Source: Deltaproteobacteria bacterium (GTDB lineage Bacteria; Desulfobacterota; SM23-61). Taken from it: 7,310 bases of DNA. A program made the translations under genes and the position numbers. The notes below the pieces were generated by a model. The model made no database searches. It saw only the letters and a program-made list of their open reading frames with translations, and was not told the origin of the DNA. Within the stretch, counting starts at the first letter, position 1; each line of letters begins with the position of its first letter. The stretch is taken from assembly GCA_026388915.1 (NCBI GenBank), contig JAPLIW010000307.1, forward strand, positions 1-7,310. The letters run 5' to 3'. Below are positions 1-6,003 of the stretch, piece after piece.

Positions 1-1909
1 TCAGGTTCCGGTAGAGGACCTGGTCGATGAGCGTCGATTTTCCCGAGCCGCTCACCCCGGTCACGCAGACCAGCATGCCCAGGGGGAATCGAACGCTCAG
101 ATTCTTCAGGTTGTTCTCCCGGGCACCGAGGACGCGCAGCTCACGCCCCGATCGTTCCCGCCTCTTCTCCGGGCGGGCGATCCGAAGCTCCCCCCGCAGG
201 TAGGCTGCCGTGGGAGATTCTTTCCGGTGAATCAGCCCGGCCACGGTTCCTTCATGGATAACCCGTCCGCCGTCCTTTCCCGGTCCCGGCCCGAGGTCGA
301 TGACCCGGTCGGCGTAGCGGATGAAAATGGGGTCATGCTCCACCACCACCACCGCGTTCCCCGCGGCGGCAAGCTTGCGCAGGACCACGGCCAGCCGCTC
401 CTTGTCCCGGGGATGAAGCCCCACCGAGGGTTCGTCGAGCACATAGAGCGTGCTGGTGAAGGAAGCCCCCAGGGCCGTGGCCAGGGTGACCCGCTGGGTT
501 TCTCCACCCGAAAGGGTCCGGGACTGCCGCCCCAGAGAGACGTATCCCAAACCCACGTCCTGCAGAAACTCGAGCCTTCCCCGGATTTCCCGGAGGAGAA
601 GTTCCGTCGCCCGGTCCCCCGCAGGGGGAGTCCGGTGACGGAAGAATTCTTCCGCTTCCGCGATGGACATCTTTTCCACTTCCGGCAGGGTCTTGCCCCC
701 CAAACGGAAGAGAAGGGCGGGGGGCTTCAGCCTTCCGCCTCCACAATCGGGGCAGGGGAGGTAGCGCCGGTAGCGGGCCAGAAAAATCCGGGACTGCTTC
801 TTGTAGCGGCGCCCCTCCAGCCATTTGAAGAGCCCATGGATGCCATACCAGGAGCCCTCGCCCTCTCCCTGCCAGACCAGTTTCTGAACCTCGGGGGCCA
901 ACTCCCGCCAGGGATGGTCGGCGGAGATCTTCTTCTTCCGGAGAAAACGGAGCAGGTCCTTCTGGCATTGGAAGAAGGCCGGGGTCTGGAAAGGTTTGAT
1001 GCAGCCTTCGGCGATGCTCATCCCCGCGTCGGGGATGACCAGGTCGGGATCGATGTCGATGACCCGCCCGAACCCGTGGCAGGCCTCGCAGGCACCGATG
1101 GGGTTGTTGAAAGAAAAGATGGCCGGCGCGGGATCTCCGTAGTCGAGGTCGCACCGCTCGCAGTGGAGCCTTTCGCTGAACCGCAGGGGTTCCCGTTCTC
1201 CTTCGATCCACGCCTCCATGCGCCCTTCGCCGAACCGGAGGGCGGACTCCACCGAGTCCACGATCCTTCGCCGGCGCCCGGGGTCGATGAGGACCCGGTC
1301 GAGAACCACGGTTACCGATCCGTCCCTGGGTTTCAGCTCCGCTTCTTCCACCAGGACCGGCCGTCCGTTTTCCAGCACGCGGGCGAACCCCGCCTGCCGG
1401 AAAATATCCCGCAGCGCCGCGGGGGTTACTTTTCCTGCCCGACGGGTGAAGCAGATAAGGGCGTTCTTCCCGGTCGCCTCCGACAGGAGGTCATCCAGGA
1501 TCATGGAGGGAGAATAACGGTGCACCGGGCGCCCGCACCCCCTGCAGTGGAGCGTGGAGGCCCGCGCGAAGAGGGGGCGGAGGTAGTCGTCGATGGAAGT
1601 CATGGTCCCCACCGTGGACCGGGAGGTCCGGACCGGGGCGGTCCGGCTGATGGCGATGGCCGGAAGGATGTCGTCGATCCGCTCGGCCTCCGGGCGGTCC
1701 AGCCGCTCCAGGAACTGGCGGGCGTAGGGAGAAAAGGTCTCCACGTACCTCCGGTATCCTTCGGCGTAAAGAACATCGAAGGCCAGGGAGGACTTGCCGG
1801 CCCCGGCCACGCCGGTCACGAGGGTCACCGCCCCCACCGGGATATGAACCGTGATTCCCTTGAGGTTGTTCTGCCGCGCCCCTTTAACGTATATCGGACT
1901 GACAGGCAT
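1..1909 (-). CDS. uvrA: UvrA-family excinuclease ABC subunit A, N-terminal part (3' end outside window)
   Basis: UvrA is the DNA-damage-recognition ATPase of nucleotide excision repair. It loads UvrB on lesions in the cytoplasm. About 636 codons are visible, open to the window edge. The first Walker A (GVAGAGKSS) is at residues 33-41. A UvrB-interaction region carries an extra Cys pair at C122/C125. A zinc module CERC-x20-CEAC spans C250-C277, and another Cys pair lies at C386/C389. The ABC signature LSGGETQR is at 466-473, Walker B/D-loop LDEPSVGLHP around D492, and the H-loop VEHD at 523-526. The second Walker A (GVSGSGKST) falls around 618-626, close to its place in E. coli UvrA, so nothing large is missing. 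The start ATG at 1907-1909 is preceded by GGAAAG nine bases upstream. Alanines replace the usual serines in the first Walker A, and the VRTSRSTVGT wording resembles a UvrA subgroup that includes double-length proteins. The missing C-terminus leaves single versus tandem form open. Confidence 0.95.
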   Translation of the reverse strand, partial: MPVSPIYVKGARQNNLKGITVHIPVGAVTLVTGVAGAGKSSLAFDVLYAEGYRRYVETFSPYARQFLERLDRPEAERIDDILPAIAISRTAPVRTSRSTVGTMTSIDDYLRPLFARASTLHCRGCGRPVHRYSPSMILDDLLSEATGKNALICFTRRAGKVTPAALRDIFRQAGFARVLENGRPVLVEEAELKPRDGSVTVVLDRVLIDPGRRRRIVDSVESALRFGEGRMEAWIEGEREPLRFSERLHCERCDLDYGDPAPAIFSFNNPIGACEACHGFGRVIDIDPDLVIPDAGMSIAEGCIKPFQTPAFFQCQKDLLRFLRKKKISADHPWRELAPEVQKLVWQGEGEGSWYGIHGLFKWLEGRRYKKQSRIFLARYRRYLPCPDCGGGRLKPPALLFRLGGKTLPEVEKMSIAEAEEFFRHRTPPAGDRATELLLREIRGRLEFLQDVGLGYVSLGRQSRTLSGGETQRVTLATALGASFTSTLYVLDEPSVGLHPRDKERLAVVLRKLAAAGNAVVVVEHDPIFIRYADRVIDLGPGPGKDGGRVIHEGTVAGLIHRKESPTAAYLRGELRIARPEKRRERSGRELRVLGARENNLKNLSVRFPLGMLVCVTGVSGSGKSTLIDQVLYRNL

Positions 1910-1932
1910 GGTGTTTATCTTTCCAATCTATC

Positions 1933-1949
1933 GGGATGTGAATCATCCC
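1933..1949. promoter_or_regulatory. Small inverted repeat just upstream of uvrA
   Basis: GGGATG and CATCCC flank a five-base spacer, forming a short palindrome 24 bases before the uvrA start codon. It could be an operator or a leader hairpin of the uvrA transcript. It does not match the E. coli CTGT-N8-ACAG or the Gram-positive GAAC-N4-GTTC LexA box, so SOS control cannot be claimed. Confidence 0.3.
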
Positions 1950-1977
1950 AAAGAAACATATTGCCGTCCTAGCTCCC

Positions 1978-2006
1978 GTAAGGGCGAGTTTCAAACCCGC
2001 CCCTAC
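1978..2006. repeat. 29-bp palindromic intergenic repeat
   Basis: The left arm GTAAGGGCGAGTTT and right arm AAACCCGCCCCTAC pair around a single central C with two mismatches in 14 positions. GC-rich near-perfect palindromes of this kind are typical dispersed intergenic repeats (REP-like). It lies in the probable uvrA leader, where it could fold in the RNA. Copy number cannot be judged from this window. Confidence 0.6.
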
Positions 2007-2052
2007 CCCTCTTCCTTATATCAGACCGGACGCTTGACCGCTTATGATGTAA

Positions 2053-2058
2053 ATTATA
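2053..2058 (-). promoter_or_regulatory. Candidate -10 element for uvrA
   Basis: The minus strand reads TATAAT, an exact sigma-70 -10 hexamer, about 144 bases upstream of the uvrA start. No convincing -35 hexamer lies 16-18 bases further upstream, so this is only a candidate. A transcript from here would include the 29-bp palindrome in its leader. Confidence 0.35.
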
Positions 2059-2076
2059 GGGAACGGCCAAAATAAG

Positions 2077-2105
2077 TTGACATGATCAAAGGCAGCATTT
2101 TGAAT
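2077..2105 (+). promoter_or_regulatory. Candidate sigma-70 promoter toward the RNA methyltransferase
   Basis: TTGACA at 2077-2082 is an exact -35 hexamer. It is followed after 17 bases by TTGAAT at 2100-2105, a weak -10 (4 of 6). It points toward the methyltransferase and would give a leader of about 230 bases containing the large palindrome at 2120-2174. The weak -10 and long leader keep confidence low. Confidence 0.3.
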
Positions 2106-2119
2106 CAAGCGCATGCGAG

Positions 2120-2174
2120 CCAGAAATCCCCCCCAATCCCCCCTTTTTAAAGGGGGGCAAGGGGGGATTTCTGG
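2120..2174. repeat. 55-bp C-rich/G-rich inverted repeat
   Basis: Fourteen bases (CCAGAAATCCCCCC) at 2120-2133 pair perfectly with 2161-2174. An inner block of six C plus three T (2138-2146) pairs with AAA plus six G (2149-2157). The two stems are separated by short unpaired CAAT and CAA segments and the loop is minimal. The form resembles dispersed palindromic units in intergenic regions of many environmental proteobacteria. It may act as a bidirectional transcription barrier or be a miniature non-autonomous element. No coding potential. Confidence 0.75.
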
Positions 2175-2199
2175 AGATGTTGGACACATCGCAATGTCA

Positions 2200-2241
2200 C
2201 CTTATTCTTATCCTTTCCTTTAGCAGCAAAAGAGAATAAGG
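2200..2241. repeat. 9-bp inverted repeat, possible leader hairpin
   Basis: CCTTATTCT at 2200-2208 is complementary to AGAATAAGG at 2233-2241, with a 24-base loop. A smaller AAATG-TTAG-CATTT hairpin follows near 2302-2315. These sit in the 165-bp stretch between the large palindrome and the methyltransferase start, in which I see no gene. Their role is unknown. Confidence 0.35.
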
Positions 2242-2339
2242 AAGAACCCATAGCGCTGATGATTTTTTCAAGGGATTTTTGGGTCATCCCGGCATAGAAT
2301 AAATGTTAGCATTTTTTATTGCCCCTTACGAGCGACCGG

Positions 2340-3254
2340 ATGAATGAAAAAATGGCCCAAACCTTCAACCGCTACCGGGACATCATCCCCGATTATGAGG
2401 GATTCCTCACGGCCCTGGAGCAACCTCTTCCCGTAGCGATTCGGGTCAACATTCTAAAGATCGGCCCCGGTCCATTTCGGGACTTGATGACCAACCAGGG
2501 ATACAAACTAGAGCCGGTCCGGGGAATCGAGGAAGCCTTCCTACTCCATGGGATCGAGGCCCCCGGAGCGACTCTGGAATATTTTCTGGGCTACTACCAG
2601 ATCCAAGGCCTCACTTCCATGCTTCCGGCGAAGATCCTGGATCCCCGGCGCGGAGAAATCATCCTCGACCTCTGCGCCGCCCCGGGAGGCAAAACCACCC
2701 ATATCGCCCAGCTCATGGGGGACCGCGGGCTGGTGGTGGCCAATGATTTTAAACCTGAACGGACCCATGTCCTCCGTTCGCACATCGACCGGCTGGGAAT
2801 TCTTTCGGTCCTCGTGTGCTGCTATCACGGGCAGGCCTTCCCCCTCCGCCGAAAGTTCGACCGGATTCTCCTGGATCCTCCCTGCTCAGCCGAGGGCACG
2901 TATCGGGCCGGGCTGCCGCCTATTCTGAGTGAGAATCCCAAGGTGGCCCGGCATCTTGTCCGGGTGCAGAAAGAGCTCCTTCGACAGTCGCTGGCGGTTC
3001 TCCGGCCCGGCGGAACCCTCGTCTATTCGACCTGCACCTATGCCCCCGAGGAAAATGAAGCCGTGGTGAACGAGGCGCTCAAAGATGGGGAGGCGGAACT
3101 TCTTCCGATTTCCCTCCCCTTTCCCCATTCCAAGGGCTTGACTTCCTGGAACGACGAATCGTACCAACCCGATATGGTCAAAGCGGTTCGCTTTTATCCT
3201 CATCAAGTAAATTCCTGGGGGTTCTTCATTGCCCACCTTCGCAAGCGAAGCTGA
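2340..3254 (+). CDS. RsmB/RsmF/NOP2 (NSUN)-family RNA cytosine-C5 methyltransferase
   Basis: A SAM-dependent enzyme that methylates carbon 5 of cytosine in rRNA or tRNA. Residues are numbered here from the in-frame TTG at 2319 (subtract 7 for the ATG). The N-terminal RNA-binding segment has the family pattern VAIRVNILK (39-47). The SAM-binding motif I is LDLCAAPGGKTTH (116-128). Motif IV DPPCS is at 186-190 with the resolving Cys189, and motif VI STCTYAPEEN is at 237-246 with Cys239 as the expected nucleophile, so both cysteines are intact. The protein ends at GFFIAHLRKRS, where the methyltransferase fold normally ends. I chose ATG 2340 because TTG 2319 has no Shine-Dalgarno; ATG 2352 is also possible. 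At about 304 residues it lacks the C-terminal domains of Thermus RsmF, but a PUA-like gene overlaps its end. The target RNA cannot be assigned from sequence. Confidence 0.9.
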   Translation: MNEKMAQTFNRYRDIIPDYEGFLTALEQPLPVAIRVNILKIGPGPFRDLMTNQGYKLEPVRGIEEAFLLHGIEAPGATLEYFLGYYQIQGLTSMLPAKILDPRRGEIILDLCAAPGGKTTHIAQLMGDRGLVVANDFKPERTHVLRSHIDRLGILSVLVCCYHGQAFPLRRKFDRILLDPPCSAEGTYRAGLPPILSENPKVARHLVRVQKELLRQSLAVLRPGGTLVYSTCTYAPEENEAVVNEALKDGEAELLPISLPFPHSKGLTSWNDESYQPDMVKAVRFYPHQVNSWGFFIAHLRKRS

Positions 3255-3723
3255 ACGCAGAGAGATTCTGGATTATTTCTCGGGCCGGTTTGGAATCCCG
3301 GAGAAGGCCTTCGAAGGGTTTTGCTTTCTCAAGGGGGAAAGAAAAATATGGGTCGTCCAAGATCATCCGGAATTGGAAAGAATCCTGGAACAATTGAAGG
3401 TCGAGAGCGCCGGCATCCCCCTCCTCCGCACGAAACCTTCCATGTGGAAGCCGACCACGGCCGGGCTGCATTTCTTCGGCCGGCACGCAACCCGGAATGT
3501 AATTGACCTGGATGGAGACGTCTTGTGGGCGTTCTTGAATCGGGAGAGCATCGAAGGGCCTTTCTCCCTTGAGCCGGGGTTTGTAATCGTTCGTTGGAGG
3601 GGAAAGGTTCTGGGATGCGCCGTCTACGGCAAGGGCAGGCTCCGCTCCCAGATCCCCGAAAAGCGCGGGGAACCGTTCAGGGGGAAGGCCGATGCGGAAG
3701 AGACCGGAGGACTGTCAGGTTGA
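3229..3723 (+). CDS. PUA-like RNA-binding protein (RsmF C-terminal-type module), separate or frame-split
   Basis: About 164 residues. The segment KPTTAGLHFFGRHATRN (74-90) and the stretch GFVIVRWRGKVLGCAVYGKG with LRSQIP (117-143) resemble the PUA-like module that follows the catalytic domain in longer RsmF/NOP2-type methyltransferases, where it helps bind RNA. There is no ATG. The only reasonable start is TTG 3229, with GGGGG seven bases upstream. The gene overlaps the methyltransferase by 26 bp in the +1 frame and the reading frame opens only at 3211, after a TAA. This fits either translational coupling of two subunits or a single fused gene split by one frameshift. The last 20 residues look like an unstructured charged tail. 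The family assignment rests on pattern memory, without a search. Confidence 0.7.
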   Translation: MPTFASEAERREILDYFSGRFGIPEKAFEGFCFLKGERKIWVVQDHPELERILEQLKVESAGIPLLRTKPSMWKPTTAGLHFFGRHATRNVIDLDGDVLWAFLNRESIEGPFSLEPGFVIVRWRGKVLGCAVYGKGRLRSQIPEKRGEPFRGKADAEETGGLSG

Positions 3724-3813
3724 CCCTAAGCGAAAAAATTGATTGGAAGTGGTCTTAAAAATTTACCATTGTTAAGCTTTTAATAATGCTCCATCCCTAC
3801 CCCTCAAATAAAT

Positions 3814-3841
3814 AAGCCCCAGCGAAAAACTGGGGCTTTTT
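3814..3841 (+). terminator. Rho-independent terminator of the methyltransferase/PUA-like unit
   Basis: GCCCCAG (3816-3822) pairs with CTGGGGC (3830-3836) around a seven-base loop CGAAAAA, with flanking A and a run of five T at 3837-3841. This is a textbook intrinsic terminator 90 bases after the PUA-like stop codon. Confidence 0.92.
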
Positions 3842-3870
3842 CATGCTTATTGACTTTTCCTAAAATTACA

Positions 3871-3887
3871 GATATGTTTCGCATATC
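3871..3887. promoter_or_regulatory. Palindromic operator-like motif, copy 1
   Basis: GATATG and CATATC flank TTTCG. The 39-bp stretch 3869-3907 matches 6684-6722 at 29 positions without gaps, including 17 of the first 19. Its place upstream of the HapK-like gene would suit a transcription-factor site. The factor is unknown. Confidence 0.45.
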
Positions 3888-3972
3888 TAAAACGAGTTTG
3901 AAGGATGGCGTATTGTGGATAGTGGCACGATTTCTATCATTTTGGGACCTTCAAATTGTGCTAATTTTTGCC

Positions 3973-4001
3973 TTGACTACTCAGTCCCATAAGAGTATTT
4001 T
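3973..4001 (+). promoter_or_regulatory. Candidate sigma-70 promoter for the HapK-like gene
   Basis: TTGACT at 3973-3978 and TATTTT at 3996-4001 are separated by 17 bases. A start near 4008 would give a leader of roughly 225 bases. It lies downstream of the terminator at 3814-3841, so the HapK-like gene is probably transcribed independently of the methyltransferase. Confidence 0.45.
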
Positions 4002-4220
4002 TTAACCGTCGTTCTCCCTCGTAGCCAAGTAAACCCTACAACCAAACCTCTAAGCTTCTGGAGTCTAAAATGAGAAGGTGGGGTTGCCAGAAGATGATCA
4101 AGTGAAGCCTCCAAGGGGCTTAAGATTTCCCTTTGGGGGCGCCTTCCTGTTTTGTCCTTTTTAAATCAGCCATCCTAAATTTATAGCCTTACTTGCCCGT
4201 CTGCATAAGTTAGAAATCAA

Positions 4221-4229
4221 AAAGGAGGT
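4221..4229 (+). promoter_or_regulatory. Strong ribosome binding site that decides the start at 4236
   Basis: AAAGGAGGT is an almost full complement of the 16S anti-Shine-Dalgarno. The ATG at 4230 touches it and cannot be used efficiently. The ATG at 4236 is seven bases beyond GGAGG, the usual optimum. Confidence 0.85.
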
Positions 4230-4235
4230 ATGATA

Positions 4236-4574
4236 ATGCCGACTCTTTTTGCGGTGTATAACTTAAAAAAGGGAGCGAAAACAGAGGATTACGATGGGTA
4301 CCTTTCCAAAACAAAAATTCCGGGAATCAGAGGCGCACCCTGGTGTACCGATTTTAAAACCTGGAAAGTGGAAAAGGTTCTGGCACCGGCAGTTTCTGAG
4401 CCAGAAGGGAAGTTGCCCAAGGAGCCTCCTTACCACTATGTGGCGAAAATCGAGGTATCGGATCTGAATGCCATGGTGAGTTTTATGGGAACAGACGCAG
4501 GGAAGGCGTTTGTTAAATCGTGGAGTGTCTTTATCGATCCAACCGCCATCTTCACGCTCGGACGTGAAATGTAG
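4236..4574 (+). CDS. Small HapK/RedY-like dimeric alpha+beta-barrel protein
   Basis: 112 residues, cytoplasmic, with no signal peptide or membrane segment. The N-terminal beta-strand LFAVYNLKKG, the following IPGIRGAPWCTDFKTWKV stretch, the central YHYVAKIEVSDLNAM strand-helix and the C-terminal FIDPTAIFTLGREM resemble the REDY-like protein HapK family. These are ferredoxin-like alpha+beta-barrel proteins first described in prodigiosin-type gene clusters. A more general dimeric alpha-beta barrel (EthD/monooxygenase-like) cannot be excluded. No prodigiosin genes are visible, so the substrate is unknown. The start at 4236 follows an excellent ribosome binding site, suggesting high expression. 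Before the insertion at 4687 the next gene 109 bp downstream was the hotdog thioesterase, so the two may have been co-transcribed. Confidence 0.6.
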   Translation: MPTLFAVYNLKKGAKTEDYDGYLSKTKIPGIRGAPWCTDFKTWKVEKVLAPAVSEPEGKLPKEPPYHYVAKIEVSDLNAMVSFMGTDAGKAFVKSWSVFIDPTAIFTLGREM

Positions 4575-4594
4575 CAACAATAGGCCTTTGCATA

Positions 4595-4630
4595 AATGCC
4601 TCCAAGGGATATTTATTTCTTGGAGGCATT
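4595..4630 (+). terminator. Long hairpin after the HapK-like gene, terminator or attenuator
   Basis: AATGCCTCCAAG (4595-4606) pairs perfectly with CTTGGAGGCATT (4619-4630) around a 12-base AT-rich loop, 20 bases after the stop codon. There is no T-run behind it, so it may protect the 3' end or only partly terminate, allowing read-through to the original thioesterase gene. Confidence 0.6.
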
Positions 4631-4672
4631 CCGTAAAGTATTTTCGCAATTGGTCGTGAATTATCCTAAGCC

Positions 4673-4678
4673 AGGTGA
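4673..4678 (+). promoter_or_regulatory. Orphaned Shine-Dalgarno of the thioesterase gene
   Basis: AGGTGA is followed after five bases (GTAAC) by ATG at 4684-4686, which is part of the left target duplication. In the present arrangement this ATG runs into the insertion sequence and stops after seven codons at TAG 4705-4707. Joined to base 6032 it would open the thioesterase gene, so this was its native ribosome binding site. Confidence 0.75.
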
Positions 4679-4679
4679 G

Positions 4680-4686
4680 TAACATG
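4680..4686 (+). repeat. Left target-site duplication TAACATG
   Basis: TAACATG lies directly outside the left inverted repeat and is repeated directly outside the right one at 6025-6031. The match extends to AGTAACATG if the last two bases of the right inverted repeat are counted. Confidence 0.8.
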
Positions 4687-4708
4687 CTGAAGTCTTGCAC
4701 ATTTTAGG
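4687..4708 (+). repeat. Left terminal inverted repeat of the insertion sequence
   Basis: CTGAAGTCTTGCACA then TTTTAGG. It differs from the right end by one extra A after GCAC. The transposase stop codon (4704-4706, minus strand) lies inside this repeat, so coding sequence reaches the very end of the element. Confidence 0.85.
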
Positions 4709-5921
4709 CGCATAGTTGCTCAAGGTAACTATCGAGAATATTTTGTTTAAACTGGATCTTCAGGTTGTTAAGCTTCACGGTGATTCTTTCTATGAGAATC
4801 TGCCTTCGGACTTGAAGAGCCAAAGTCCGGATCGATAGGTTCAGAGAGATCTTTTTATCTTTTCCCCACTGGAGGATTTTTAAAAGGATCAGAGTGAAGT
4901 AGCTCAAAAGGACCAAAGTCACATGGCACTGGATGGCCCGGAGGTTGCGCACCTGGTAATCTCCCAACCCTAACCGCTGTTTGAGGTCTTTGATCATCTG
5001 TTCGATCTTCCAACGATGGGCGTAGAACTTTACGACCTCCAAAGCGGGCAGAAGAAAGTTGGTGGAAACCAGGTAGCGGATTTTTTTTCGTTTCTCCTTG
5101 ACGACCACCACCGCAACCGGCCCGAAGCCTTTCACCACCGCGATAAATTTGGCGATCTTTAGCGTTTTGTTCTTCCCATACAGGAAGACCGAAACCTCCC
5201 GAAAAGCCGAAGTTCGAGAAGCGAGTTCAGCAACGGGGGTCCGTTTCCCTTTCTCCCAAACGACGGAATTCGATTTCAGTTGCGAGATCATATGGTAGCC
5301 ATAACTCCGGCAAAGCAGGGCCAATTCTTTACACCAGTACCAGCTATCGGCCAGAACGTAGAGCTTGCAGGCCACGGGCAAGCGCAGGCTTTGAAGGATT
5401 TTCTTGGCCAAGCTGATCTTCGTGTGGAAACGTCCGCATCCTTTGGCCCCCTTGGGGTGGTAGAGCCGGGCCTCCAGGGGCAAGACTGATTGTTTATGGA
5501 AGAGCGCTGCCAGAACCCATTGGTGCCCGAAGACATTAGCCAAGTTCTGGGCATGATCCTTATACCAACCGCATCCGGGGATCTTCTTCCCTGTTTTCTT
5601 GATAATCGTGTCGTCCAGGAGAAGAAAGACGACGGAGCGGGCATTAATCTTGAGGGTATGGAAGAACTTATGGAGAGCTGTAGCCAAGACCTCATCCATG
5701 GCCCAGGCATTTTTTCCGAGGAACCGGGTGAAGCTGGAGAGCGATCGGGAAAGGAAAGAGCGAGACAGGGATTGGACCATGGAGGAGGTGTGCCCTTCTT
5801 TTCCCAGTTGGATGAAGCCCACAATGAAGGAAGAAAAGAGTTTAAAAGAGGGGCTTGAAAAAGCCTCTCGGAACCAGGATAATATGAAAAGAACATCTTG
5901 TTTGGCATTGGGCATTCGCAT
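4704..5921 (-). CDS. IS4/IS701-type DDE transposase
   Basis: 405 residues, intact. It catalyses cut-and-paste movement of the surrounding element through an RNase H-like DDE core. The first catalytic Asp is in LLLDDTIIKKTGKK (D103 or D104), the second is D192 in LADSWY, and the Glu is E307 in the signature Y300-x2-R303-x3-E307-x6-K314, the Y-R-E-K pattern of IS4-like enzymes. The N-terminal 90 residues would hold the DNA-binding part and the hydrophobic stretch after 330 belongs to the C-terminal fold. ATG 5921 is supported by AAGGAG eight bases upstream. The DDT-KK-GK wording is close to IS701-type enzymes, so the exact family is open. The leader can fold over the ribosome binding site, suggesting low translation from outside transcripts. 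Confidence 0.93.
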   Translation of the reverse strand: MRMPNAKQDVLFILSWFREAFSSPSFKLFSSFIVGFIQLGKEGHTSSMVQSLSRSFLSRSLSSFTRFLGKNAWAMDEVLATALHKFFHTLKINARSVVFLLLDDTIIKKTGKKIPGCGWYKDHAQNLANVFGHQWVLAALFHKQSVLPLEARLYHPKGAKGCGRFHTKISLAKKILQSLRLPVACKLYVLADSWYWCKELALLCRSYGYHMISQLKSNSVVWEKGKRTPVAELASRTSAFREVSVFLYGKNKTLKIAKFIAVVKGFGPVAVVVVKEKRKKIRYLVSTNFLLPALEVVKFYAHRWKIEQMIKDLKQRLGLGDYQVRNLRAIQCHVTLVLLSYFTLILLKILQWGKDKKISLNLSIRTLALQVRRQILIERITVKLNNLKIQFKQNILDSYLEQLCA

Positions 5922-5992
5922 AGGCTGTTCTCCTTTCCGGGCTAATTTAAAACTTGGCGGTTTTATTAGCCTATTATAAAGGGAACAGCCTA
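5921..5992 (-). promoter_or_regulatory. Nested fold-back hairpin covering the transposase ribosome binding site
   Basis: Outer stem: TAGGCTGTTC (5921-5930) pairs with GAACAGCCTA (5983-5992), extended by CCTTT (5932-5936) with AAAGG (5978-5982) past a one-base bulge. Inner stem: GGCTAAT (5940-5946) with ATTAGCC (5965-5971) and AAAAC (5949-5953) with GTTTT (5960-5964). On the minus-strand RNA the outer stem buries the AAGGAG and abuts the start codon. The distal arm lies upstream of the predicted transcription start, so only read-through RNA can form it. Confidence 0.65.
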
Positions 5993-6001
5993 TTTTTTTA
6001 A
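5973..6001 (-). promoter_or_regulatory. Promoter of the transposase gene
   Basis: On the minus strand TTAAAA (6001-5996) and an exact TATAAT (5978-5973) are 17 bases apart. Transcription would start near 5966, about 45 bases before the ATG. The distal arm of the fold-back hairpin lies between the two hexamers and is therefore not transcribed from this promoter. Confidence 0.6.
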
Positions 6002-6003
6002 CC

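Larger units (their letters stand above)
3842..4220 (+). other. Gene-free leader region upstream of the HapK-like gene
   Basis: About 380 bp with no convincing coding frame and visibly lower GC than the genes to the left. It holds a palindromic operator-like motif (3871-3887), a candidate sigma-70 promoter (3973-4001), and a short CCTCC-bearing segment (4107-4118) that could pair with the downstream Shine-Dalgarno. Nothing else identifiable. Confidence 0.6.

Noticed and set aside
333..1211. Minus-strand open frame of 292 codons inside uvrA
   Set aside because: It is out of frame with all UvrA motifs, which run continuously in the neighbouring frame; low-complexity Arg/Pro/Gly composition.
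227..1972. Long plus-strand open frame of 581 codons
   Set aside because: It lies antisense to the clearly homologous UvrA frame in GC-rich DNA; its translation is Pro/Gly/Arg-rich with no recognisable domain. A shadow of uvrA codon bias.
3923..3937. Sigma-54-like TGGCAC
   Set aside because: TGGCAC at 3923-3928 is followed at the -12 position by CTAT rather than TTGC, so the essential GC is missing.
4263..4700. Minus-strand frame of 145 codons reading out of the insertion-sequence end
   Set aside because: It starts at GTG in the left inverted repeat, is antisense to the HapK-like gene and has no recognisable features.
5288..5908. Open frames overlapping the transposase on both strands
   Set aside because: The DDE and Y-R-E-K motifs place the real gene in a single frame; the others are shadows.
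5954..5980. Outward plus-strand promoter from the insertion sequence toward the thioesterase
   Set aside because: TTGGCG and TATAAA are only 15 bases apart and the former is a poor -35; not strong enough to list as a feature.
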